The notes beneath the pieces were generated by a model that was not told where the DNA came from, did not search any database, and saw nothing but the letters and a program-made list of their open reading frames with translations. 64,000 bases of DNA from Lenzites betulinus. Lineage: Eukaryota > Basidiomycota > Agaricomycetes > Polyporales > Polyporaceae. Below, piece by piece: positions 30,543-45,560 of this stretch (positions are counted from its first letter, which is position 1; each line of letters starts with the position of its first letter). A program made the translations under genes and the position numbers. Location of the stretch: contig JABYQU010000006.1 of NCBI GenBank assembly GCA_022264855.1, forward strand, positions 992,001-1,056,000. The letters are read 5' to 3'.

Positions 30543-33500
30543 ATGAAGAAGCTCTTTGGACGAGACAAACCCAAGCCTGTCAGACCAGAAACCCCCTCTG
30601 AAGTGCGCATCATCCCCGCACGCCCGTGCGTCCCCGCCCGCTGACCCGCCCTGACCGCCGCAGAACAACCATACGCACGCGTCACAACGACATGACAAAC
30701 AGCACCATGCCTCAGAGGACCAGTGGGATCTCATGTCGGAGACCGACAACTACCAGTCCCTCCGACCAGGCAATCTGGCTGCAGCCCAGGCGCCTTCTGC
30801 GAACTCCGTCCATCAAACAACTTCGTCTACCCCAAGTTCCCTACCCCGCGCGGCGTCACCTTACACTGTACCCGCGTCGCCACCACTCCCCCACGCCAAG
30901 TCCAGCTCCATTTATAAAGACCGTGACCAGACCGTATTGCGCAAGAAGCCACCACCGTCCGCCCCCAATGCCTTCGCAGCTGTTGGAATTCTGAAGGCGC
31001 TGGACCCCCATCACCTCGAACCTGTCGCCTCCCATGATGCATCGGAGGACGGCGACACATCGACTCGGGAGGAGAAGAAGGAGAAGCGCGGATTCTGGGA
31101 CCGAGGAGGTCATAAGGACAAGGATAAGGACAAGGATCGCGCCAGGGAGAAGGAGAAGGAAAGGGAGCGAGAGAAGGAGAAGGAGCGCAAGGATGAAGAT
31201 GCCCATGCTGAGGTCACAAGGATGATCGGTGCGCCAGTGTCCTCGGGTCCGCCTCCACATCGTTACTCACTGGCTGTACTCAGGCTATCTGACTGCGACT
31301 GCATCAGAGGACTGGTCCCTCGTGCTTGAGGTATGTGACAGGGCATCTGCGAATGACCTCAACGCCAAGGAAGCCACCAAAGCCTTGCGACGGGAGTTCA
31401 AGTACGTCTCGCCACACATCCCATCCGTTTCCTTACCTATAGTCCACTAGATACGCCGAGCCCACTGCTCAGTTATCTGCTGCAAGGGTTTGTCATTCAC
31501 AACTTGCATTGACCTCTTACACTAATCACTTGACTCTCCTAGCTATGGGCGATAATGCTCCGCAATTGCTCTTCAAGATTTGTATATTATTGCACATCCC
31601 GCAAGTTCCTTGATACCCTCGAGGATGTTCTCAATTCCTCGCGAACATCACCTGTAGTCCGAGAGCGCCTGTTGGAGGTTTTGGCAGCAGCAGCCTATGC
31701 AAGTGACCCAGGTATGCTTGCCGTCGTGCGCGCATGTTAACAGGCTGCTAACTAGTAATTCCAGACGGCGGTTTCAGGGCACTGTGGCGTAAAGTCAAGC
31801 CTTCTGACAAACCAGAAGAGGTAAGTTTTGCAAGCATGTAGTGGGAAATATCCACAACCCTAATATGATCGCAGGGCATTCCTTTCGATACTGAGGACGC
31901 CATGTTCTACCCTGCAACCCCCCGACTCTCGGCTGGTCCGAACACGCTCCAGCCGCCTATCCTTGACCCGCGAACGAAGCCCGCTTCTGGACCAAACTCA
32001 GCGCCACAAGACCATCGGGAGCGGGGTACGGCACCTCTACGACCTCCAGCTACGGTACGCCACGAACATGGGCTCATTATATATATCGCTCACGCGCATC
32101 TTTGAAAAGGTGACTCCTGGAAAAACGAAGTCTTCACGAAACCGTGTCATCCCCCCTGAGGAAGACATCCGGCGACTGTTCCAAGAGTGCAAAGTGGGAC
32201 GCGGCAACGCCAACTTGCTCTCCGAGTCGCTCACTTATGCGAAGCCGGAAGACCTCAAGAGCAAGGACATCATCAAGGTATATACCGTGTAACATTACCG
32301 CGTCTTTAGGTTGTTGACGTGTCTCTAAGGAGTTCTACGCTCGCTGCCGGGCGTCCCAGGAGCTCATATCCGCCCAAATCCCGTGGGCGTTCGCTCAGGC
32401 GGAGAAGTCCCGACAGGCAGCCGGACCGCTTGACTCTAGGCCTGTGCCAGAACGACGTTCTAGTGAGAGGGAGCGGGATCGCGAGAGAGAACGCGAGCGG
32501 GAGCGCGAAAGAGATCGTGAGAGGGATCGCGGCAAGGATCACTCGCCATCCAGTCCGAAGGATAAAGCCGAGGCAGATAACCTCACGACCGAAGAGAAGT
32601 TGTTAGCGGCGATCCTCGCTGCCAACGAGGAACTCCTCGAAGCCCTTCGGCAGTACGACGATCTGGAGCGTGTTGGTATTGAGCGAGACGCCCAGGAGAG
32701 GAGCAAGAAGGAAGTGAGGATAGACCGTTCTGTATGTCTTCTGCCCATGTTTTTGTGGTACCTGCTGACGTTTGTTCTCAGCAACTGCGATACGACGAGG
32801 GCGAGCACTCCTATTACTTGGAGCCTGGACAGCCTAATCCGAGTGGTGCTGGCGCATCGTCCTCTCGAAGCCCTTCTCCCTCTCCATCGACATCCCCCTC
32901 GCCAGCCCCCTCGTTCGTCATCACGCCCACGCCCTCCAGCAACACGCATAGTAACAATATCCCGCACAGCACTAGTAACACGCATAGCAACATCCACAGT
33001 CACCCTCTGCCACCTATACCCGCCCCTCTCGCCGTCCCCGCACCGCATTACCCGCCCGCCTCCGCAGCAAGCCACCAACACCCCGTCGCTCAACAAGGTT
33101 CGGTGCAATCTCTCGCACCACCACCGCACGCTCCGCACGGCCCACGGTCACCCACTCATCGCTCGAACACGCCCTCCCCAGAGCGCTCATCCGCTATCCG
33201 TGCACCACGGGGGTCGATCGACAGCACACGAAGCGTGCCTCGCCACCAGGATCCGAGCAAGCTGAAACAGGAGAGCAGCGAAGAATGGTCGGACCTTGAT
33301 GGGGAGGTTAAGACCCCCATGCGCCCGAGCGCGAAGGCACTCGGCAAGCGCAAGGTGATTGAACCATCCCCTGAAGAGGATCGTGAGTCCCCCCTTAATT
33401 TCTGAACCCGCGTCGGGGTGATAGCTGATCGCGCGCGCGCGCACGTAGGCTCGTTCGACCCGAACGACATCTTCTACGACCACGCTAACGAGTCGTTCCA

Positions 33501-33654
33501 CAACACGGACGAGTCGGACTCGGAAGAGGGCCGCGCGCGGAACCCGTGGCGCCGGCCTGTGCACTACGTGTACGATGCCGCAGCGGAGCGGACACAGCAG
33601 CGCATCCGGGAGGGCCGGCTCGCCGCCGCAGCGCTGGTCGGCGGCGTGCACTAG
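30543..33654 (+). CDS. VHS and GAT domain protein (Lsb5/GGA-like)
   Basis: Proteins with a VHS plus GAT arrangement bind ubiquitin, Arf and clathrin partners on endosomes and the trans-Golgi; yeast Lsb5 also ties to actin patches. The start MKKLFGRDKPKPVRPETPSE is at 30543. A disordered basic region with Lys/Glu/Arg/Asp repeats (about 31070-31200) comes first. The VHS domain is split over three exons: DWSLVLEVCDRASANDLNAK, then LWAIMLRNCSSRFVYY, then FLDTLEDVLNSSRTS. The GAT-type helices follow (IRRLFQECKVGRGNANLLSE, AEADNLTTEEKLLAAILAAN, EELLEALRQYDDLERVG). A second Arg/Glu-rich block lies at about 32455-32530. The tail is Ser/Pro-rich and ends FDPNDIFYDHANESF ... RLAAAALVGGVH. Domain identity is clear; orthology to Lsb5 rather than a GGA is inferred from the lack of a visible gamma-ear domain. 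Confidence 0.85.
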
Positions 33655-34196
33655 CAGCGGCCGCCTTCTGTTCCTCGAGGCTCGTTCACATCCTATCCCG
33701 CGCGTTCTTGCATACATACGTTCAGGCCTCAACTTTCTGCCGCACTCCGCCCCTTGCGCAGGGCTCTCTTCACGACCATGTTGTGTTATAGTATAATCTA
33801 CGCGATGCGTGCGCCAGCACACTGCTTGCGGCTCCCGTCGTCGTCGGCGTGTGGCGCGCACCTCCAACGCCTGCTACTACTCACCGGGGGATTTGGTTTT
33901 ATGGACGGAGGACGGGGTGTATAGTATAATTATAATCCGTGCGCTGGCGGTCGTTTAGAGGACCAGCGATAATGTTACGATCCAGAGATGTGCGACTTGT
34001 CGCCCTGTCCAGGATGTATGGGTCTTCGCAAGATGCGAAAGCAGAGATGCGAGTTTGTCGTGTCGGAGCTATCGGACCGCGTGCGTCAGACTCGAAATAC
34101 ATCGGGCGGAGTGGCTGCACCGCTATTATTCAAGGTGTTCACTTGGACAACCTTGTCAAGATCGTCCATCTCTACCGCCGAGCCACCGGAAACAAG
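33655..34196. other. Intergenic
   Basis: 3' flank of the VHS-GAT gene and 5' flank of the ARMT1 gene, with an AT-rich stretch near 33910-33935. No coding signal was found apart from a frame that runs into the ARMT1 start without family similarity. Confidence 0.45.
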
Positions 34197-36566
34197 ATGT
34201 TTGAAGCCCCATACCCGCCATGGGACTTTACCGACAAGGGCAGGTGGGTTCTACGCCGCGCTCACACACCCGGGGTTATGACCAAAGACGTCCGACTTGA
34301 TACTAACGGCTGTCTACTGCTCGGCTATTCAGTTTCGCGTAAGTGATCTAGCTTCCCTCTTCCTGCTCATCCGACTTACACGGGCGCATCGCACCTGGGA
34401 TGCCCAATCACCGGATAGCTTCGAGACGGTGATCAAACGGTGGCCCGTCATACTCACCGGGATCATCGACAACATCTACTGCCGGAACCATGACCTCGGC
34501 GTCTCCCTCCGGGACAAGACGGACGAGGCGGAGAAGGCGACCATTGAGGAAATCATCACGGAGGGCAAGGCTATCATCAGCCGCGTTGGGGAGGTCAAAT
34601 ATGACATGGCTCGGGACCGTCCATTGCTGTCAGTGGTATTGGGATTGTCATCCCGGATGGTCAATGGTTGACCGCAGCTGTTGTAGGCCCATTCCGGATG
34701 ATGGGGAGCCACTTGCGGACGTGTATAATGCGGAACTGGACCGTCTCGCGGAGCAGAAGAAGAATACATGGTTGACCGTGCCATGGCTGTATTCCGAGTA
34801 AGATCCGCCCAGAAGTATCCGTTCAACGGTATATTACTAACTCTGTTCTCCAGATGCTACCTGTGAGACGGCAGTCAACCACACCTCTGCCTCATGTCTG
34901 ACTATATGTCTCTCCAGGTACCGCTTGATCCGCGCATTTTTCGTGCAGACGAAGCTCTGGAAGGACTACGATCCCTTCCATGCACAGAAAGAAGCAACCT
35001 TCCAGAAGAGCTCCAAAGCTATCTACCGTAAGTCCACAATATGCTTTCATGAATGGTTAAATAACGTCGACTACAGAGCTAGCGACTACCATGCACGAGC
35101 TAGAGAAGGACAAGGCGACGCTCGCATCGAACCCAGAAAATCTGAACGTCATCTTCAAACAGATGATCCAGATGTGCTTGTGGGGAAACGCTACCGTAAG
35201 GCCTCCCAGCCCCGGGCTGTAAAGGCTGATCACTGAGATGCATATTGCCTGCAGGATCTCTCAATGCTTACGCATCTCTCCCACGAGGACATTCAAAATC
35301 TCCAGTCTGTTGGCAAAGACGCTCAAGCCGCTCGTGCTGCGTATATCCTCGCGGACGACCAGGAGAAGGTATGGGACCATCTGAAGGGCTTTGCCGGAAA
35401 GAGAGATTCTCGTGTGGACTTCGTCCTCGACAACGGTCAGTGATAAGCCGGATCGCTTCCGCAATATAGCTCACCAGCATCGGGCTGTATACAGGCGGGT
35501 TTGAAGTTAGTCCCAAGTTTGTGGTCCTCAGGCATGCACGATACTGATTACCCTCATAGCTGTTCACCGATTTTGTATTCGCGGACTTCCTCGTAACGTA
35601 TACACCCTACGTCTCGAAAGTCGTCTTCCAGTGCGTAACGCACCTCGTACTCCACTTGCAATCACACTCGCTAATGCACTTGTTATCCAGCCCCAAGCTC
35701 ATCCCTTGGTTCGTCTCGGACGTGACTCCGCCCGACTTCAAGTCCACCACCAAGTCCCTCCTCTCTCCCACCTTCTTCCCACAGGAAAGCACGCCCGAAG
35801 GCGCGCCCGCCACCGACTCATCGGAGGAGTCTCGCTCGCATCTGTACGAGATGGTCAAGCGATGGGAGTCATACATTGACTCTGGGGTGTTCGCGCTCTC
35901 CGTGCCCATCGACAACCCGTTGGGTTCGTCCGACAAGAAGGTGTGTGATGGGAATACGATCGGGCGCCGCGATGGGTGGAAGAGGTGCTAATTGCGCTTG
36001 AACAGGCGAACTTCTGGACGACGCCGTACCCGTACTGGAACATGCAGGCGCTCGCTCCAGAGCTGCATGCGTCTCTGCAGGAGAGCAGCCTTGTCATCTT
36101 CAAGGTCAGCAAAATGCTCCGCTCATTGAATACGTACTGAGAATGCTCCCGTCATCTTTAGGGAGACTTGAAGTGAGCCCCCCATTTGACCCTGCATGCT
36201 GCTGATATTTACCGCAATGTCCCGTGCCGCAGCTTCCGCAAGTAAGCTTCGAAGCCCAGTGTCGCTATCCTTTGAAATAGAGCTAACTCGCTCCTAGACT
36301 GACAGGAGATGTGCAGTGGCCGCCCTCCACCCCCTTCAGCACCGCTATCGGGCCCATCGCGGGGACCTTCCCGATCCTCAGCCTGCGCACAAACAAGGCA
36401 GACGTTATTGTTGGGGTCGACCAGGCGGTCGCGGACAAGCTTGATGAGAGCGGAGAGAAGTGGAAGTACAACGGAAAGTGAGTGGACGGAGGTTTATAAT
36501 GAGAGTATGTGTCTCTGATAACAGTCTGGCAGGTACGCGGTGGTTTTGTTTGAGCCTCGCGCCTGA
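34197..36566 (+). CDS. ARMT1/DUF89 damage-control phosphatase
   Basis: This is a DUF89 metal-dependent phosphatase of the ARMT1 subgroup (yeast YMR027W/Hrt2), thought to hydrolyse damaged or excess sugar phosphates such as fructose-1-phosphate. It starts MFEAPYPPWDFTDKG at 34197, the family's N-terminal signature; the second exon opens SFETVIKRWPVILTGIIDNI. Later exons give YRLIRAFFVQTKLWKDYDPF, then the metal-site motif RVDFVLDNGGFELFTDFVFA (Asp, Asn, Glu), WFVSDVTPPDF, and the phosphate-binding FKGDLNFRKLTGDVQWP split by very short exons near 36160-36310. The end is YAVVLFEPRA at 36566. The catalytic DN-GG-E and KGDLN residues are all present. Introns are short and frequent. Confidence 0.92.
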
Positions 36567-36757
36567 AGACGTGGGTCCTTCGGGAGGGTGGTATGGGGAC
36601 AACGCCGTGATGAACGCGCAGCCACTAGAAGTAGAAGAATACAGAGCAATGTACACTGTTATCATTTCATGCATCCTATGATGAGTGCGATACACCCCAA
36701 GCCCCCGGACCATTCGCCTGCAAGTATCGCAATTCTTTTACATCTTCATCCACCAGC

Positions 36758-38927
36758 CTAGTACTCCTCGTCCTCCCCCAGTACGGGAGCCTCTTCCCCT
36801 TCTCCCCACCCTTCATCTCCCGCGTATCGATCACAGAGCGCCCACAGATCGTCCTTCAGATCCCGCACCTCGTCGTACTCGAGCCCCATACGCACGACAA
36901 CCCCCGCACGGCGGTCCACACACGCCTGCGCTAGCTTCGCGTACGCCGCGAACAACGGCGCGCTCGCGCTCGACGTGCTGAGCGCCGAGAGCGCGCGGTG
37001 GCTGTCTGCCTTCGCCCTGGGCTGTGCATGGTGGGGGTGCGTCTGCAACACGGGCGAGGCGGCGAAGAAGGACGGGAAAGAGGATGGGGTGGGATATGGG
37101 GGGGCGTGTATGCTGCAGGGTGGGGACTGTTGAGAAAAGGGAGAAGTGTGGAGGGAGACGGAAGGCAAACCTGAACGGCTCTGGCGTCTTCGTCGCAAAG
37201 AAGTGGTCGTATCTTGCAAGCTCAGAGCTGCTGAACCCGCGCGAGACGTGCAGACGGGCGTACTCTGTCACCCGGGTCTATTCAAGGTAACGAATGGCGT
37301 GTTTAGTTATCGTGTGATCCTGCATGATGCAGATGAAAGATGACAGAACTTACGCTCCTGCCGGTCTTGAGACCCACATCAGTGACCGTCGACAAGTCGA
37401 ATATCCGCCGTTCTGTTTCTCCAGACCAGGTAACAGAGGGAGCTATAGGATACATCCCGGCCAGGTGTGATATGCTCATCGAGCCTGACGGGTTGAGTAA
37501 ACTGCTCAGCGACGCGATGTCATACTGGCAATCCTTCAGCCTGTCAAGATGCAATTCAGGACATGTCCGGTCGTTAGTCGGTGAAGTGAAGTATCCTAAC
37601 CTAAGAGGGAGAGTTACGCTCTCGATGTGAGCGGCTAAAAGCGCAGAGGTATGATACTGGCTCTGGAGCTGTGCGCGATCGTGGCGAATCAGCTATTGCG
37701 GTCGATGATGAATGGCTGAAGCACTGACATCAATGTTTAGACCTTCCAGCCACCGGCCCCGCTGCCAGGTAGAGGGATTCTGCAATGGAACGTTGATTGT
37801 TGACAGACTATCCAGACCCCGGATGCAAAGAGCGTCGTTGAGGGCTTTCGTAACATTCTGATCCTGATATGGTGTCGTAACCCCGAGGTTAGCTGAAGCA
37901 TTGGCGAACGCTATGCACGGTTAACGTACGTCTTCCACATCCACGGGGATATTTGATGCACAGGATAGTATCGGAAACGTCAGCGACGGGAGCTTCGAGT
38001 ATTCGTCACGGAGTGCAGTGAGAAAGGCGTCCGTGAAGCCCCCGAATGTTCCACAGTCGCTCAAGATTTGAACACCCTAGAAGTAGGTTTCGTTCGTGGC
38101 CGAGGCTACGCAAAACACGCCATCATACCTGCGGGGCATCGCATTCCTCCATGAAAAACCTGACATCGTTTTCCATCAACTCGTTGTCCTATGGGCAAGC
38201 AAATTCTCGGTTAAATTGGGACCTCACTTCGAAAACATGCATCGCACTTACATGTTCGTACTTTTCGAATGTACCCCTGCTTACGGTCCACTCGCCTTCG
38301 GCGCGCTCCCATTCGGGCAGATCGGGCAGCTTCTGCGCACTGCGGGGATGGTAGTACACGCGGCTGTAATCCGACCAAAAGCGAACATCGGAGGTGTCTT
38401 TCCCGAGATCCTCATCCCTGTCCGGCTCTCCCTCGTCCAATCGCGTCTGGTAGGTACTTTTAGGAATTTGATATTGACGAAATTCCACAACGCCGGCCCC
38501 CCTTGATATATTCATATGTCATCGGAATGACAGCGCGGCATGCTATGTGCCCACCATTGAGCTACGTCGGACTCGGTGGCCGTTCCATACAGCTCGTCTG
38601 AGAGCGCGCCAAAGTGTGCTGTGCGATCGTCAACATCATGTGGACAACACAGAGAAATGGATGCATACATTTTCTGTCAAAGACGAGTGTCCTGGGGCAG
38701 AATGTCGGCTCTCCCTTCGGGCAAGGCCGGTGAGCTGGGAAGATTCACAGGAGGATGGGAGCGTGCAGTGTCACCTTGCTTGTGAGGCCCTCTCTAAACG
38801 ACCTGTCGTGGAAAACGACCGGGTCTTCGTCCTCGCTGTATGTGAAGTAGCTCTCCTGTGTATTCCAAAAATGAGATCCCACATAGTTTGCGGCGGGCCC
38901 TGCCTGGATGTAGAGGATCTCCTTCAT
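36758..38927 (-). CDS. DML1: Misato/Dml1 tubulin-like mitochondrial inheritance protein
   Basis: Misato (Dml1 in fungi) is a tubulin/FtsZ-related protein needed for mitochondrial distribution and inheritance. The N-terminus from 38927, MKEILYIQAGPAANYVGSHF, then WNTQESYFTYSEDEDP, is the hallmark of the family. Further exons give FWSDYSRVYYHPRSAQKLPD, CQYDIASLSSLLNPSGSMSI, LARYDHFFATKTPEPF and a final exon starting CSIHAPPYPTPSSFPSFFA and ending WALCDRYAGDEGWGEGEEAP with an acidic tail. The stop is at 36760-36758. It is split into many exons, with frames alternating. It shares a 313-bp divergent upstream region with the Lon gene. The identification is strong; individual middle exons were not all delimited. 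Confidence 0.9.
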
Positions 38928-39240
38928 GGCAGCCACAAAATTCAATTCATGAGTGGCCGGACAAGTACTTTCTGAGGACGTTGATGCAGATGCCCGGCGG
39001 AGGTGCACGGAAAGATCCGCGAGAAATATGTTGTTATGCAATGACCTGCCACACAAAAGGATAAACAATAGCGATAATTAACTCAGAAGTTAATCGGGAA
39101 CAAGTAGAATGGGCGCTTAATGTAAGTGTAGTGTGATTTCACCGCCGCCCTCCGCCGCTTCCAAACGCTCAGGCCGGCGGCCTTGCAGGTTCTCCCACTT
39201 TCCCTCAACCGTCCTCCACCACTCTTTCCTTCAAACCATC
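38928..39240. promoter_or_regulatory. Divergent promoter of DML1 and Lon
   Basis: Only 313 bp separate the start codons of two oppositely transcribed organelle genes, so both promoters must lie here. No canonical TATA box was recognised. A pyrimidine-rich tract precedes the Lon ATG. Confidence 0.55.
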
Positions 39241-42200
39241 ATGGCGGGCTCGTCTTCCATCCCTGTGCTCACCCTCCCTCAACCTCTCGTTCTTCTGCCA
39301 ACCGCTAGGCTCCAGCTCTTCCTCGAAGAGCATGTCGGTCTCAAGCTTGTCGACCTTGTCCAGCATTCGGGTGCTCATCTGGTCATCGGAACAGCTCCCT
39401 GCGCCTCCTCCTATGAGGTTCACTCCTGGGGAACTGGTGCTCGTGTTGTGCGCGTTGTCCGGACCGTCTCCAGGTCCCCCGACAAGGCGTATCAGGTCAC
39501 TCTGCACGGTCTCTCTCGCCTGCATTACCCCGATCCTCAGTCTGGCGGCCCCTTTCGCCCGAATGACCTAGTAGAGCTCAACGTCGAACGCCCTGAAGCC
39601 GATGTCCCGCCCTCTCAGGAGGCTGTGGCGGCCTTCCGGACTGCGGCAACGAAGCTCCTAGAGCACCTCGCGCAGGATGCCAACCACCAATCCCGCCGGG
39701 ACGTTTACGTCAAGATATCCCATATGCTCGAGGAAGTCTCCGACGACAGGACGCCTTGGATGGCTGATGTCATCGTCGCAGGGATCAACAAACTCGACTA
39801 CAATGACAAGCTGAGTGGGTGCCCATTCTACGTGTCTCTATGCTCAGAGTACTGAAACAGGGCCCGCCGCCCCGCAGTTTACTTGTCGGCGAGTGGCGTG
39901 AACGAGCGGCTTCAACGCGCCACCGAGCTTTTTGTCAAACAGGCTTCTATTTCCGAAGTGACGAAGAAGATCGCACAATCTATCGACGAGTCTCTATCCA
40001 AGCAGCAGAAGGAATTCTTCTTACGCCAGCAGCTTGCTGCTATTCAGCGCGAACTTCAAGCGCTCACCCGCTCATCAGGTGGCGCCCCGCACCAACCCGA
40101 TAGCCCGACGCGATCCTCTGGCGGCGCGTCCGAACTCGACGACTCGGAGCAATCAGAGGCAGATGACATGGCAGAAATCAAGAGTCGCATAGAGGCCATG
40201 GCCAAGGACTCCGAGGAGCGTAAGATGGCCGTGCGCGAATGGAAGCGGTTCCAACGCATCCCCTCCGGAAGCGTCGAGCACGGCGTTATCCGTAACTACG
40301 TACGGCTGACCCACCTCTCATTGCGTATATGCGCACTCATGCGATCGCCGTCATGCAGCTCGAATGGATAACCTCCGTGCCGTGGCCGGCATCAGCAGCG
40401 TACGCCTCTACTACGTCCGACAAGATCCGCGACCGCGCCTTCCTCGAGAGCGCGCGCAAGCAGCTCGACGAGGACCATTACGGTCTCGAGAAGATCAAGA
40501 AGCGGCTAATCGAGTATCTCGCGGTTGTCCGCCTCAAGCAGCTGCAAGCCGAGCGCGAGGCGTCCCTGCACGCTCCACCCAGCGGCGCGCCAGAGACCCC
40601 GCGCGCACAAGGTGACACAACCTCGCGCGCATTGGCGTTAATATCGAAGGCGCTGAACTCTGGCAACACCGCAGGCCCCGAGGTCATGCAGGCGGGCAAG
40701 CCAGAAAGCGGTGTAGTCACCTCGGGGAAGCCAACTGGCAGCACCGGCAGGCCCAAGCGTGGGGCTGCAAGCAAGGCCGTCAAGGGCCCCATCCTGTTGT
40801 GAGTAGATAGGTGTACGTTCCCTGTGCAAATGGATGTTGACGATTATGCTAGGTTCGTCGGTCCTCCCGGAACGGGTAAGACTTCGCTCGGTCAATCCAT
40901 CGCGCGTGCTTTGGACCGGCCCTTCCAGCGCATATCGCTCGGTGGTGTGCGAGACGAGGCGGAGATCCGGGGACACCGACGGACGTACGTTGCAAGCGGA
41001 CCCGGATCCATCGTACAAGCTCTGCGCAAGGCCGGACGTCCAGATCCCGTCATCCTTCTGTACGTTATCGCCGCTCACGGGAGTTTGAGTTGAACTGACC
41101 TTGCTGCAGTGACGAAATAGATAAGATCGGACAGAGTAACTTCCACGGGGACCCTGCGGCGGCGTTATTGGAAGTTCTCGATCCGGAGCAGAATCATTCG
41201 TTCAACGTGAGTGCTGGTATGTATAGTCTGATTATACGGTGTTTGACTTATATGCGTAGGATCATTACATCAATGTTCCGATCGACCTCAGCCAGGTGCT
41301 CTTCATCTGCACCTCCAACTCGCTCGAGACTATTTCCGCCCCCCTGTTGGATCGTTGCGAAATCGTCCATCTCTCTGGTATGTCGCATTACTTGACATCT
41401 TGTTTGATCATGCTAACCGCCTTGTAGGGTACACGTACGACGAGAAGCTGCACATCGCGCGCAAATTCTTGCTGCCGAAGCAGCTCCGCGCAAACGGCCT
41501 CACTCCGGAGCATGTCACGCTCACCCAGTCCGCCCTGCTTCGTATCGCGACGCACTACACACGAGAGGCCGGCGTGCGCTCGCTCGAGCGTGCCATCGGC
41601 GCCGTCGCGCGCTACAAGGCAGTCGAGTGGGCTGAGTACTGCGACGCGAGCGGGAACACTGACGTTGCGCGTGTGTCGGCGGCTTCCACCCCTGGCGCAA
41701 AGACATACAACAAGATCGTCGAGGAGGCAGAGCTCGAGGCGATCCTCGGCATCGCGCGATGGGACGAGGAGGAGCTGCACCGCGAAGAGAGGCGTGGGCT
41801 TGTATACGGGCTCGTCGTGACCGGGATGGGCGAGGGCGGGATCCTGCCGATCGAGACGAGCGCGGTGCCGGGCAGCGGGCAGCTGAAGCTCACTGGAAGC
41901 CTCGGGGACGTGATCAAGGAGAGCGGCGAGCTCGCGCTGAGCTGGGTGAAGAGCCATGCGTACGACTTGTACATCACGAAGCTGCGCTCGCAGGACCCGC
42001 TGAAGGTCCCGGACCCGATCGACGTGCATCTGCACCTCCCGTCAGGGGCGGTCAAGAAGGACGGGCCGTCGGCAGGTATCGCTATGGTACGTATAAACCC
42101 TCTCGCTGTTTCCCTCATCATACTAACTGCTTATGTCAGACGTGCGCCTTCATATCGCTTCTCACTGGAGCCTGCGTGCCCACGAACGTAGCCATGACCG

Positions 42201-42515
42201 GCGAGGTAAGTGCCCGTCGCCTCTCCCCATTTCCAATTCCTCACTCTTTTTCTCCCCCAGGTCACCCTCCGCGGCCGCGTAGGCCCCGTGGGCGGGATCA
42301 AAGAGAAGGTGCTCGGCGCGCACCGTGCGCAGATCACGAAGGTCATCCTCCCGTGGGCGAACCGCAAGGACGTCGAGCACGACGTCCCCCCCGAGGTGCG
42401 CGCGGAGATGCAATTCGTCTTCGCGCGCACGATGGAGGACGTGCTTGAGGGCGCGTTCGGCAAGGGCGTCCTCAGCTGGCGCCAGAGCATGGTCGTCATG
42501 GAGAGCCGTCTCTGA
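39241..42515 (+). CDS. Lon protease, predicted peroxisomal
   Basis: This is an ATP-dependent Lon protease that unfolds and degrades damaged proteins. The N-terminal substrate-binding domain starts [20 protein letters not shown] with no mitochondrial presequence. The central helical region ([20 protein letters not shown]) is followed by the AAA+ domain with Walker A (GPPGTGKTS), Walker B (VILLDEIDK) and sensor/arginine motifs ([23 protein letters not shown]). The protease domain has the catalytic serine in [11 protein letters not shown] and the lysine in [14 protein letters not shown]. The protein ends MVVMESRL; the last three residues, SRL, form a type-1 peroxisomal targeting signal. Absence of a presequence plus this tail indicates the peroxisomal Lon (LONP2/Pln type). 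Two low-complexity inserts (near 40065-40160 and 40560-40790) enlarge it. Its partner across the promoter is DML1. Confidence 0.93.
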
Positions 42516-45033
<2,518 letters not shown>

Positions 45034-45560
45034 GATGAAGAGGTAGGAGGAAGAGTTTTGGAACGGACGACAGCGCGGCCGAGCGAGCTCAGCAATCCGT
45101 AAGCGCCCGCCCACGAGCTCCGAAATGCACCGTGGCCAATCACAGCATTCGATAGTTTATGGGGCGACGGACACTACTACTTGGACGATACACGACCGCT
45201 ACACTCTGAACAACATACATGGGGGGTACAAAGGGGAGCGCGGGGCGCTTACCACTGTCGTACAGAAACCACCCCAGGCTAAGAATTGAGATTCTGTGGT
45301 TCCCAAACGCCGCGAGCGCCGGAGGTACCCTCAGGATTCCTGACGCTATGAGCCTGCAGCCTACAGCGCACAAGCACGCTTGAATGCACCGCGTATAGCA
45401 ATCATATAGAGGAGGAGGATTCCCACTGTTGGAACGATCTCTTAATTTTTACGCGAAGAATAACTAGATGTACTCACGCACCATGGGACAAAAGTGGTCT
45501 CCCCAGCTTCGGGTCTGGCGTATAACATGGCGAGGCAGGGCGAGGCTTGTAATGCTTGCT
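45034..45560. other. Intergenic, promoter of lipoamide dehydrogenase
   Basis: Upstream region of LPD1 and 3' flank of the C2H2 gene, both on the minus strand. The short frames here show no family features. A pyrimidine-rich stretch lies just upstream of the LPD1 ATG. Confidence 0.45.
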
